A stretch of 18,030 nt of DNA from Verrucomicrobia bacterium UBA3841 (GTDB lineage Bacteria; Verrucomicrobiota; Kiritimatiellia; RFP12; UBA1067): assembly GCA_002392765.1 (NCBI GenBank), contig DGHT01000017.1, positions 30,595 through 48,624 of the forward strand. Direction: 5' to 3'. Made by a program: the position numbers and the translations under genes. The first letter of the stretch is position 1. Every line of letters starts with the position of its first letter. Shown piece by piece: positions 8,271-15,262 of the stretch. The notes under the pieces were generated by a model that made no database searches, had not been told where the DNA came from, and saw only the letters and a program-made list of their open reading frames with translations.

Positions 8271-9488
8271 TCAGTAGTAGTTTAACGCCGTCTTCTTCCT
8301 GTAGTTCTTCTCCAACGCGGCGGCTATGCGCTTGACCACGCTGCGCCTGAGCTCCAGATCCTGCGGTATGTTCGGATCCTGGTGGCTTTCGTTCACCTTC
8401 GTGCCGATCACGAACTCGATGCGGTCGTGCCGCATCATGCGCTCGAGAATCGCGCGCGCCGCGGCCGGCTCCTTTTCCGGCGGACGCATCTGCTCGAGCG
8501 CGGAAAGCACCCTGCCGAGCGTAAGTATGCCCTCCGTGGCGATTCCGATCCCGTCGATCGTCCCGACCGGCGGCAGGCCTCCCGCCGTCTTCATGTCGGC
8601 GAGGCGCACCTTGACGGGCACTCCGAGTTCGCGTTCGAGTATGTTCGCCGTCGTGCCGCCGCAGGCGACGACGTGCTCGGGGCCCAGGAGGGCTTGGCGC
8701 GCGTAGTCTGCGTCGTGCTCCTTGTAGTACGGCGGACCGGTCAGCACGCGCATCACGCGCGGACGGCGCAGATACACGACCGCGCAGCTGATGTCGTCCT
8801 TGCAGGCGCCCGGCGTAATGTTGAGGGCCTGGCGCGCTATGGCCAGACTGAGATCCCTCGCCGAAACGTCAGGCTCGCGGGCGATGCGCTCGCGCGCGAA
8901 CTCCAGCACGCCGGATCTGCGCCAGCCGAACTTCATGTCCTTGCGCACGCCGAGTCCGGACTGCGTCACCCCGTCGGAGCACATTATTATCCTGTCGCCG
9001 GATCTGAAGTCGGCTTCGCATTCGCGCACTTCGCGGTCCGGCCAGTGTTCGGATACGATCTGCCATTCTTTGTGCGGAGGGACCTCGTCCACTCCGCGCA
9101 AGTGTATGTAGCCGGGGTTGCCCATTTCGCTGATCCGGGCCTTGCCGCCCAGCCGGAAATCGAAAAGCGAGAACGTGGCGTAGCCGATTTTCCTGACTTC
9201 GCAGACTGGCAGCGAATCCATTATGATTTCGACGGCCTCGAGCGTCGGGATGTTCGATTTCAGGAACTCTATGGCCATCGCCGTCGTCATCGTTGCAAGA
9301 ACATTCGCTTTGACGCCGCTGCCGAGACCGTCGGAAAGGGCGACCAGATGGCGGTTCTCCATCTCTACGGTAAGGAAGCGGACGTCGTCGCCGCACGCCG
9401 CCTGGCCGGTTTTGGTGAATTGGGCGGCCTCCATCTCGATGAAGAGGTCTCCCGCCGCACCCAGGCTGTCCAGCGTCTCGTCAGCCAT
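8271..9488 (-). CDS. SpoIIE/PP2C-type protein phosphatase with extra C-terminal domain
   Basis: 405 aa. Residues 1-240 are a PP2C-like serine/threonine phosphatase of the SpoIIE/RsbU kind, which often acts on STAS anti-anti-sigma proteins. Metal-binding motifs are intact: GDD near residue 34, SDGLGSG near 53, CSDGVTQSG near 171 and KDDIS near 231. EMGNPGYIHLR is the typical core strand. The remaining 160 residues, with GPEHVVACGGTTANILERE and DGIGIATEGILTLGRVL, are a conserved-looking domain I do not recognise. The start overlaps the sensory hydrogenase stop by eight bases, which suggests coupled translation and functional pairing: sensor hydrogenase as input, phosphatase as output. No kinase, STAS protein or sigma factor is in the window. 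Confidence 0.85.
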   Translation of the reverse strand: MADETLDSLGAAGDLFIEMEAAQFTKTGQAACGDDVRFLTVEMENRHLVALSDGLGSGVKANVLATMTTAMAIEFLKSNIPTLEAVEIIMDSLPVCEVRKIGYATFSLFDFRLGGKARISEMGNPGYIHLRGVDEVPPHKEWQIVSEHWPDREVRECEADFRSGDRIIMCSDGVTQSGLGVRKDMKFGWRRSGVLEFARERIAREPDVSARDLSLAIARQALNITPGACKDDISCAVVYLRRPRVMRVLTGPPYYKEHDADYARQALLGPEHVVACGGTTANILERELGVPVKVRLADMKTAGGLPPVGTIDGIGIATEGILTLGRVLSALEQMRPPEKEPAAARAILERMMRHDRIEFVIGTKVNESHQDPNIPQDLELRRSVVKRIAAALEKNYRKKTALNYY

Positions 9489-11229
9489 TTAGATAATCCT
9501 CGCTGTCGCCTTCGCGAAGGCGCTTGCCGACGGTGTGGGATTCGTACGACCCGGCGATTTCGTTCAGCATGATTTCGGTCTCGGCGATGTGTTCGCCGAA
9601 GAGTCGCGCGACCTGCTGGACGGTGTAGACGTTCTTCCGTATGACATCGCGCGCCTTGGCCGCTATTTCCTCGCGCCGCCCCTCGTTTTTCGTAACATCC
9701 TGGATGACCGCGCCCGCAAACTCCCCGCGGCTTATCGGGAATACGCTGATCGTCACAAGATGGTCCTTCCAGGGCTGGCGGAACTTCACGATTTCGCTGC
9801 CGTGCTCTATCGCGCCGGCGAAGAGGTCCTTGAAATCGGGCATGAACACGCCGATCGTCAATCCGTCCAGATTCCCGAGCGCGTCGTACTCCGCCTTCGC
9901 TCCCGCCATCTCCGCGAATATGCGGTTGCACTCGACAATCGCGCCTGTTCCGTCGATGATGACGACGCCCGCCGGGATGTACTTTATGAGGGCGTTGGAC
10001 GTGCGCTGGAAATTCTTCTTGAGGTAGGTGTGGCACATGGCCTCCTCGGCCTTGCCGGCGATGAGCGCCTTGGCGAATTCGCGGCATGTGTCGTATCCGC
10101 AGGCCCCGCAGTTCACCTCGTCGGATTTCGTGCATTTGCCGACCCTCGCAAGGGCGGCGGCGATCGCCTCCTGCGAAGGCTCCTCCTCCGCGACCGCCTC
10201 CGGCTCGTACTTGGATGCGCCGCAATGCGAGAAACAGCGACGCGTGGAAGGCTGTATCGGAGCCGAGGCGTCGGTTGCGAAAAGCGTGGCGAGCCCCGAC
10301 GCGCCGCGGGGCATGGCCGGTCCGTTCACGCATCCGCCGGGACACGCAAGGACTTCGACGAAAAGCTTGCGCGGAAACTTTTCCGGATGCAGCTTGAACT
10401 CATTCGGATCGAAATCCTCCAGCATTCTGCGGAAATCCTCGAGCCCCGATACGGAAACGTAGCGCACATCGGTCCTCCCGTCGCGCAGCGTATCGTTCAT
10501 TCCGCCCTCCACGGAATAGAAACGTCCTTCCTCCGCCGGACCGAGTGCGAGTTCCGCCTCTTCGCCGAACGACACGCCGTTCTCCTCGAGAAGCTTCTCG
10601 AGAGCGGGGAAAACGACGGCTAGCGCAAGCTCGTCAGGATGCGCGTCCGCCTCGTTCTTCTTCGCCGCGCACGGCCCGAAGAACACCACCTTCGCCTTGG
10701 AGCCGTACTTTTCCTTGATAAGACGGCAATGCGCCCTTACCGGCGACGGCAGCGGCGAAATGAATTGCGCGTAGCCGGGCAGATACTTGCGCACCATGTC
10801 CACCGCCGCGGGGCAGGCGGACGAAATGACGAGCGGCGAGCTTGTCGCGTCGAGAAGGCGCGAAACATGGGCGCTCACGCTCTCTGCACCGTGGGCGGTC
10901 TCGCTGACCTCCGTAAAGCCGACGCGCTTGAGCGCGCCCGCGAGCCGGCCGATCGTGACACCCTTGAAATAACCGGCGAAGCTAGGCGCCACGGAAGCGT
11001 AAAGCGGTTCGCCCGACGCCATCATCTCCTTGAGGCGGGCAAGATCGTTGCGTATCTTCTTCGCGTGCGCAGGACAGACCTTGACGCATTCGCCGCACGC
11101 GACGCACGCTTCGGGAATCACCGACGCCTTGCCGTTTACTATGCGTATGGCCTTCACGGGACAGTGTCTTACGCACTTGTAGCAGTCCTGACACTCGTTT
11201 TCCGTCGTATAAACTGGACTTGAAAGCAT
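9481..11229 (-). CDS. PAS-containing sensory [FeFe] hydrogenase (HydS type, group C)
   Basis: 582 aa. Domains in order: two [4Fe-4S] motifs (CQDCYKCVRHCP, CVACGECVKVCP; residues 13-55); an H-cluster domain to about 340; a further iron-sulfur motif from C366 (CTKSDEVNCGACGYDTC); a PAS domain at about 405-520 ending in AVIQDVT; and a short helical tail. The H-cluster ligands C139, C187, C296 and C300 are present. In the first motif SSACPA an alanine (138) replaces the proton-transfer cysteine, as reported for HydS of Thermotoga maritima. This favours a sensor over a turnover enzyme. There is no kinase or DNA-binding domain, so the signal probably passes to the overlapping downstream phosphatase. 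The start lies four bases after the upstream gene, with AAAGG eight bases before the ATG. Confidence 0.9.
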   Translation of the reverse strand: MLSSPVYTTENECQDCYKCVRHCPVKAIRIVNGKASVIPEACVACGECVKVCPAHAKKIRNDLARLKEMMASGEPLYASVAPSFAGYFKGVTIGRLAGALKRVGFTEVSETAHGAESVSAHVSRLLDATSSPLVISSACPAAVDMVRKYLPGYAQFISPLPSPVRAHCRLIKEKYGSKAKVVFFGPCAAKKNEADAHPDELALAVVFPALEKLLEENGVSFGEEAELALGPAEEGRFYSVEGGMNDTLRDGRTDVRYVSVSGLEDFRRMLEDFDPNEFKLHPEKFPRKLFVEVLACPGGCVNGPAMPRGASGLATLFATDASAPIQPSTRRCFSHCGASKYEPEAVAEEEPSQEAIAAALARVGKCTKSDEVNCGACGYDTCREFAKALIAGKAEEAMCHTYLKKNFQRTSNALIKYIPAGVVIIDGTGAIVECNRIFAEMAGAKAEYDALGNLDGLTIGVFMPDFKDLFAGAIEHGSEIVKFRQPWKDHLVTISVFPISRGEFAGAVIQDVTKNEGRREEIAAKARDVIRKNVYTVQQVARLFGEHIAETEIMLNEIAGSYESHTVGKRLREGDSEDYLNG

Positions 11230-11233
11230 TATA

Positions 11234-11491
11234 TCAGCCTTTCTCCGGGAATACGGCGTTGAGAATGTCGCGCATCACAAGCGGATCCACGTGTTTGTAT
11301 GTTTTTCCATCCACGACCACAATCGGCCCTTCCGCGCAGTTGCCGGTACACAGACTCGCACCGAGGTCGACATCCACCTCGTCCTCGAGCCCTCGCGCGG
11401 CAAGAAAGCTCTCGCACGCCTCGACGGTCTTCTCGTTCCCGCGCGCAAAGCAGGAACTGCCCATGCAGATGGTTATTTTAGGTTTCGCCAT
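11234..11491 (-). CDS. Thioredoxin-like [2Fe-2S] ferredoxin (first of two)
   Basis: 85 aa. Small thioredoxin-fold ferredoxin with cluster cysteines C9 and C14 (CMGSSC) and C48 and C52 (CTGNC), followed by EGPIVVVDGKTYKHV, the normal family ending. It is the first gene of the hydrogenase cluster and directly precedes the sensory hydrogenase, so it may feed electrons to that protein. The start MAKPK is preceded by GAGGG at good distance. A possible earlier ATG at 11524 has no ribosome-binding site and overlaps the promoter, so it was not used. The frame also continues upstream into the glycosidase gene, but only as a shadow. Confidence 0.87.
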   Translation of the reverse strand: MAKPKITICMGSSCFARGNEKTVEACESFLAARGLEDEVDVDLGASLCTGNCAEGPIVVVDGKTYKHVDPLVMRDILNAVFPEKG

Positions 11492-11522
11492 GACACCCTC
11501 GCCAGACTTCGCATACTCAAGC

Positions 11523-11551
11523 ATTATATCGAACTTTCGAGAATTCAATTC
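11523..11551 (-). promoter_or_regulatory. Putative promoter of the hydrogenase cluster with a palindrome in the spacer
   Basis: TATAAT on the minus strand at 11523-11528 would start transcription about 25 bases before the first ATG of the cluster. The -35 is poor: GAATTG at 17 bases spacing (11546-11551), or TTGAAT at only 14. It overlaps the stop codon of the glycosidase gene. A palindrome, TCGAA-2-TTCGA (11529-11540), sits directly beside the -10 and could be an operator. It does not match the Rex consensus. Confidence 0.5.
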
Positions 11552-14292
11552 CCGGAGACTGCGGTTCTCTCCTTCAATTTGCGGATGACGGAGAACATCA
11601 CGCTCGGATAGTCGGTCGAAAATCCGTCGCACCCGAGTTCGTGCAGCTTGAAGTAGACTTCCTCCGTCTCTCCGCCTTCGAAGGGAATCGAGCAGACGGG
11701 TATGTCGTTTGCATGGAACTCCGCGATGATTTTCTTGAGATACGACGCGCGCGGCACGAACGGCTCTTCGGCACCCGGGTCGTAGTATGTGTGCAGCGAT
11801 ACGGCCGACACTCCCTCGAAATGATTGGCGCGCATCTCGTCCATCTTTTTCTCGAAATGCGCCTCGAACCGCGCGATATCCGCCGCCGTGTGCTTCGGCT
11901 TCGGCCACGTTCCGATCCAGATCAGCGTCTTGCCGCCGTTCGTCGCCTTGTTCCAGTCCAGCGCCTTCTGGTAATCCTGTCCGGTGTAGTAGACCTGGTC
12001 GAGAACGCCCGCCTCGCGCGCCTTTTCTGCGATGTACTCGGGTCCGGCGCCCTTCTCGTCGACGAAACAGAGATACGTCGGGTGCCCTTTCATCGCGGCG
12101 AACGTCGCCTCGATCGTCGGAATGCGGTGATGCGCGAACTTGGGGTCGAGATAGCTGCCGACGTCGACGTCCTTTATCTCGTCCCACGTCAGCTCCGAGG
12201 AAACATCCTTCTTGGAAAGTTCGTCGCCGATGCCGCGCGCCGTGCGCTTGAGGGTCTTGTCGTGCAGCATTACGCCTACGCCGTCTTTTGTCTTGCGGCA
12301 GTCGCACTCGAGCGCAGAGCCGTTCTCCCAGCACCACGTGAAAGTTTCGAGGGTGTTGTCGGGACGCTCCAGCTTTCCGCCGCCGCGGTGGACGTGGCTA
12401 AGGTGCAGAAGCCCGGTGCGCGGCGCCTCCAGCGCGCGACGGATCACTTCGGCGTGAGCCTTCTTCAACACCTCCGGATCGTACTTCATGACTTTGCGGT
12501 CGTAGGTGAGAAGTCCGTTGATTTCGATCTCCACGTCGGTGGTCTGGGTGTACACGCTGCCGCCAAGCCCCCATTCGGCAAGCTGTCCCAGCCTGTCCAT
12601 GAGGCCGAGATACGCCCTTTCGAGACCGTCGCGCGTCTTCGTGTCCTCGATGCCGCCGTAACCCCAGTTGCCCTTGCCGTCCTTGGGCTCCTTCCAGAGA
12701 TGCCCCGGCACGGGATGTCCGAGTCCGCCGAACTCGCCGAGGAAAGAGATGCGCCTGTCGTTTACGGCGAACATCCTCGGACCGCGGTAGAGATGCATGT
12801 CGACCGTATCGGCCGCTTCGCACACCCCCTCGGGTCTGTGCTGCGTCAAAACGCGCTTCGGCCATTTCCATCCTTCCGGCAGACAGTGTCCGCCCTCCCA
12901 GTCCCAGCAGCCGCTCGGACCGTTCACGAGGCGCGACGGATCGTACCGCTTGGTGAAGTCGAGCATCGAGTGCGTGAGAAACTCTCCGGGCTGGCTCCAT
13001 CCCTCGTTGTAGGGATTCCACATTACGATAGACGCGAACGGCTGGAGGTCGTCCATCATCTCTTTCATTTCCCTGCGCTGCAGCCAGTAGCGCTTGACGG
13101 TGTCGGCCTTGTCCGGATCCTTCCAGCTGCCCGTTCCGCTGGGCAGGTCCTGAATGACGAGGATGCCGATTCTGTCGCACATCGCGTAGTACTGCTGCGG
13201 CTCGACCTTGATGTGCTTGCGGAGCATGTTGAAACCGCAGGCCTTGAGAACGCGCACGTCGTACTCCATCGCCTCTTCGCTCGGCGGCGTCAAAAGCCCG
13301 TCGGGCCACCATCCCTGGTCGAGGGTGCCGATCATGAAATACGGCTTGTTGTTGAGGAAAAAGCGCAGATACCCGTGTCCGTCGCGATGCTTTTCAATCT
13401 TGCGCATGCCGAAATAACCGCGAACGACATCCTTGCCGAAGGTCGCGGTGAAGTTGTAGAGATTCGGCGATTCCGGCGACCAGAGCGCGACGGGCGCAGG
13501 AAGGCGGATCGTGCAGGGAATTCCGGGGGTGAATGTCGCACGCAGAGGCGCGGAGCCGCAGATAATCTCCACCGTTCCTTGTTCCCCGTTCCCAGTTCCC
13601 TGGAATGTCAACGTCACCTCGCCCTTGTCGACGTCGGTGAGCACCTTGTACGACTTTATGTATTTCTCGGGGACGGTCTCCATCCAGACCGTCTGCCAGA
13701 TGCCGGACACGCGCGTGTAGAAGCAGCCTTTGGGCTCGAAACTCTGCTTGCCGCGCGAGTTGACGAAATCCTCGGTCGGATCCCATACGCACACCGTAAG
13801 CTCATTGTCGCCCTTCTTCACGTAGTCGGTGATGTCGAGCGTGAACGGGTTCTGTCCGCCTTCGTGCGGAACGTCTGCAACCTCCTCGTGTCCGATGAAA
13901 ACCATCGTGCGGAAGTCCACGCCTCCGAAATGGAGCAGTATCCTCTCGCCCGGCTTCGGATCGCAAACGATGTTGCGCGAGTACCAGAGGAATTCGTCGG
14001 GCTTGAGCAGCCTGCCGACCCCGGAAAGCGCGCTTTCCAGCGGGAACGGGACGAGAATCTTGCCGTCCCACTTCCCGGGGCGTCCGGGAGTGTCGGTGAC
14101 ACTCGTGACGGCGTAGTCCCATTCGCCGTTGAGATTGACCCAACTGCCGCGGACCATCTGCGGTCTGGGATAGCCGCGCCATGCGTTGTCAGGAGTCACC
14201 TTTTCACCCCATATTGTCGTCATAGAGGCGGCCTGCACGCAAAAAATGCAAAACAGCGGCGCCAACACCTTGATCATCGATTTATGCTTCAT
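11545..14292 (-). CDS. Secreted GH2 glycosidase fused to a glycerophosphodiesterase-like domain
   Basis: 915 aa. A signal peptide (MKHKSMIKVLAPLFCIFCVQA, cleavage likely after VQA) leads to the periplasm or outside. Residues about 30-620 are a glycoside hydrolase family 2 protein: sugar-binding and immunoglobulin-like domains, then a TIM barrel with acid/base E430 (WNPYNEGW) and nucleophile E520 (FLGEFGG). The substrate may be a beta-galactoside, glucuronide or similar and cannot be fixed. From about 628 a GDPD fold follows: H635-R-G, E662-x-D664 (ALECD) and H677-D678 (MLHD), the catalytic and metal residues of glycerophosphodiester phosphodiesterases. The frame is continuous between the halves. 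The start at 14292 is chosen because GGAG lies eight bases upstream; another ATG two codons earlier is too close to it. A 7-bp tandem repeat lies within the gene. Confidence 0.87.
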   Translation of the reverse strand: MKHKSMIKVLAPLFCIFCVQAASMTTIWGEKVTPDNAWRGYPRPQMVRGSWVNLNGEWDYAVTSVTDTPGRPGKWDGKILVPFPLESALSGVGRLLKPDEFLWYSRNIVCDPKPGERILLHFGGVDFRTMVFIGHEEVADVPHEGGQNPFTLDITDYVKKGDNELTVCVWDPTEDFVNSRGKQSFEPKGCFYTRVSGIWQTVWMETVPEKYIKSYKVLTDVDKGEVTLTFQGTGNGEQGTVEIICGSAPLRATFTPGIPCTIRLPAPVALWSPESPNLYNFTATFGKDVVRGYFGMRKIEKHRDGHGYLRFFLNNKPYFMIGTLDQGWWPDGLLTPPSEEAMEYDVRVLKACGFNMLRKHIKVEPQQYYAMCDRIGILVIQDLPSGTGSWKDPDKADTVKRYWLQRREMKEMMDDLQPFASIVMWNPYNEGWSQPGEFLTHSMLDFTKRYDPSRLVNGPSGCWDWEGGHCLPEGWKWPKRVLTQHRPEGVCEAADTVDMHLYRGPRMFAVNDRRISFLGEFGGLGHPVPGHLWKEPKDGKGNWGYGGIEDTKTRDGLERAYLGLMDRLGQLAEWGLGGSVYTQTTDVEIEINGLLTYDRKVMKYDPEVLKKAHAEVIRRALEAPRTGLLHLSHVHRGGGKLERPDNTLETFTWCWENGSALECDCRKTKDGVGVMLHDKTLKRTARGIGDELSKKDVSSELTWDEIKDVDVGSYLDPKFAHHRIPTIEATFAAMKGHPTYLCFVDEKGAGPEYIAEKAREAGVLDQVYYTGQDYQKALDWNKATNGGKTLIWIGTWPKPKHTAADIARFEAHFEKKMDEMRANHFEGVSAVSLHTYYDPGAEEPFVPRASYLKKIIAEFHANDIPVCSIPFEGGETEEVYFKLHELGCDGFSTDYPSVMFSVIRKLKERTAVSGN
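13573..13600 (-). repeat. Four tandem 7-bp repeats inside the GH2 coding region
   Basis: On the minus strand the units read GGGAACT, GGGAACG, GGGAACA and AGGAACG. They encode the GTGNGEQGT stretch of the glycosidase, probably a surface loop. Because seven is not a multiple of three, gain or loss of one unit would shift the frame. Confidence 0.75.
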
Positions 14293-14366
14293 AGTCATTG
14301 CTCCAATATTCGATTTGGTGCCGGGATCCTCCATTCGGCGTGATTCCGGCAGGTTCAAGACCGCCT

Positions 14367-14404
14367 CGCCGTTCCGGCTTCGGAACCCGAAACCGGAACC
14401 GGCG
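14367..14404. repeat. Long bulged stem-loop between the kinase and GH2 genes
   Basis: CGCCG-TTCCGG (14367-14377) pairs with CCGGAA-C-CGGCG (14393-14404) with one bulged base. Inside it TTCGG and CCGAA pair around a 3-base loop. This gives about 16-17 pairs in total. It lies ten bases after the kinase stop codon. On the minus strand an A-run precedes it and no T-run follows. On the plus strand it is followed by TTTT. It may end or process the adhE-kinase transcript, or be a palindromic repeat. Confidence 0.6.
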
Positions 14405-14413
14405 TTTTCGCGG

Positions 14414-15214
14414 CTACTCAATGTCGACGACGCTGGCCCAGTGCAGCAGAAGTTCGCGGTTTTTCGGCGTCTGGTCGCGGCTGGATTCCGCGGCTGCGAC
14501 GATCGGGAGCCACTTCTGCACATCCGGGAGCTTGACTTTCAGCGCCTCGCACGCGAGCGACATGTACTTCTCGGCCGCCGCGACATGGCCGCTCAGCCAG
14601 AAGAGCAGATACGTGCGGGCGACATCGGCGAGCGGATCTCCGAGACGCACGTGCGACCAGTCGATGACGCGCCATTCGCCCTCCGGCGTGATGATGACGT
14701 TTGTCGGGTTGAAGTCTCCGTGGCAGAGGGCCTTGCCGCGCGGGAACGACTGCAGCTTCATGTGCAGATCGTAGCGCGTCTCCTTGGGAAGCGCCGAAGC
14801 CGAAATCTGCTTATCGAGCTTGTCGGCGAGATTTCCCATGCGCTCGGACGTCTTCTTGAAGATTTCGCACTGGATCGCGACGAACTCCTTCAGATACTTC
14901 GCGAGGTTCTTCTTGTCCTTCGCCATCACGTCGGCGAGGGTCTCGCCCTCCACCCACTCGCGGCGGATGCACCAGTGATCGCGGAGCTTCATCACCTCTA
15001 TCACCTTGGCGACGGGCAGGCCCGTCTCGGCGGCGCGCGCCTCGTTCATCGCTTCGTTCAGGATCGCGCTCACCTTGTAGCTCGGCCCGAATATCTTGAG
15101 CACGGTGCCCTTGTCCTTCATCACGACCTTGTCGGTGCGTTCAAGAAGGACGTTGCTCTGCCTGCGCTGACTGCCACGCTTCGCCGGGACCTTCTTCGCT
15201 GTATTTTTCTTCAT
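14414..15214 (-). CDS. Phosphotransferase (APH/choline kinase-like) family protein
   Basis: 266 aa. Small-molecule kinase of the protein-kinase-like APH fold, a family that includes aminoglycoside, choline, ethanolamine, homoserine and fructosamine kinases. The catalytic loop is intact: CHGDFNPTNVI with H165, D167 and N172, and the metal-binding D185 in VIDWSHVRLGDP. The N-lobe has VLKIFGPSY, with a plausible ATP lysine, and an acidic helix (NEAMNEARAAE). The first 20 residues are strongly basic (KKNTAKKVPAKRG) and probably disordered. The substrate is unknown, and an antibiotic-resistance role should not be assumed. The ATG at 15214 has AGGAG seven bases upstream; a TTG two codons earlier is too close to that site. 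It lies 48 bases after adhE, across a tandem repeat, and may be co-transcribed with it. Confidence 0.85.
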   Translation of the reverse strand: MKKNTAKKVPAKRGSQRRQSNVLLERTDKVVMKDKGTVLKIFGPSYKVSAILNEAMNEARAAETGLPVAKVIEVMKLRDHWCIRREWVEGETLADVMAKDKKNLAKYLKEFVAIQCEIFKKTSERMGNLADKLDKQISASALPKETRYDLHMKLQSFPRGKALCHGDFNPTNVIITPEGEWRVIDWSHVRLGDPLADVARTYLLFWLSGHVAAAEKYMSLACEALKVKLPDVQKWLPIVAAAESSRDQTPKNRELLLHWASVVDIE

Positions 15215-15230
15215 TTCCAAACTCCTAAAC

Positions 15231-15262
15231 TTTTCAACCTTTCAACTTTTCAACCTTTCAAC
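15231..15262 (-). repeat. Two perfect 16-bp tandem repeats (four 8-mers) between adhE and the kinase gene
   Basis: TTTTCAACCTTTCAAC occurs twice in a row on the plus strand (15231-15246, 15247-15262). Each unit is itself two related 8-mers, TTTTCAAC and CTTTCAAC. The array begins right after the adhE stop codon and ends 16 bases before the next start. It is AT-rich against a GC-rich background and is purine-rich on the transcribed RNA. Confidence 0.8.

Noticed and set aside
11228..11236. TGATATAAT as promoter of the sensory hydrogenase gene
   Set aside because: It overlaps the start codon, so transcription would start inside the gene. It is the chance join of the upstream stop and the ATG, although an internal promoter is not excluded.
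11492..11551. Rex-binding operator before the hydrogenase cluster
   Set aside because: No match to the TTGTGAA-4-TTCACAA pattern was seen. Only a TCGAA/TTCGA palindrome is present.
11641..14343. 900-residue plus-strand open frame opposite the GH2-GDPD gene
   Set aside because: Same shadow effect: no motifs, and the opposite strand carries clear catalytic residues.
14414..15214. Aminoglycoside resistance gene
   Set aside because: The fold is shared by many metabolic kinases. Nothing in the sequence or context indicates an antibiotic substrate, and no mobile-element signs surround it.
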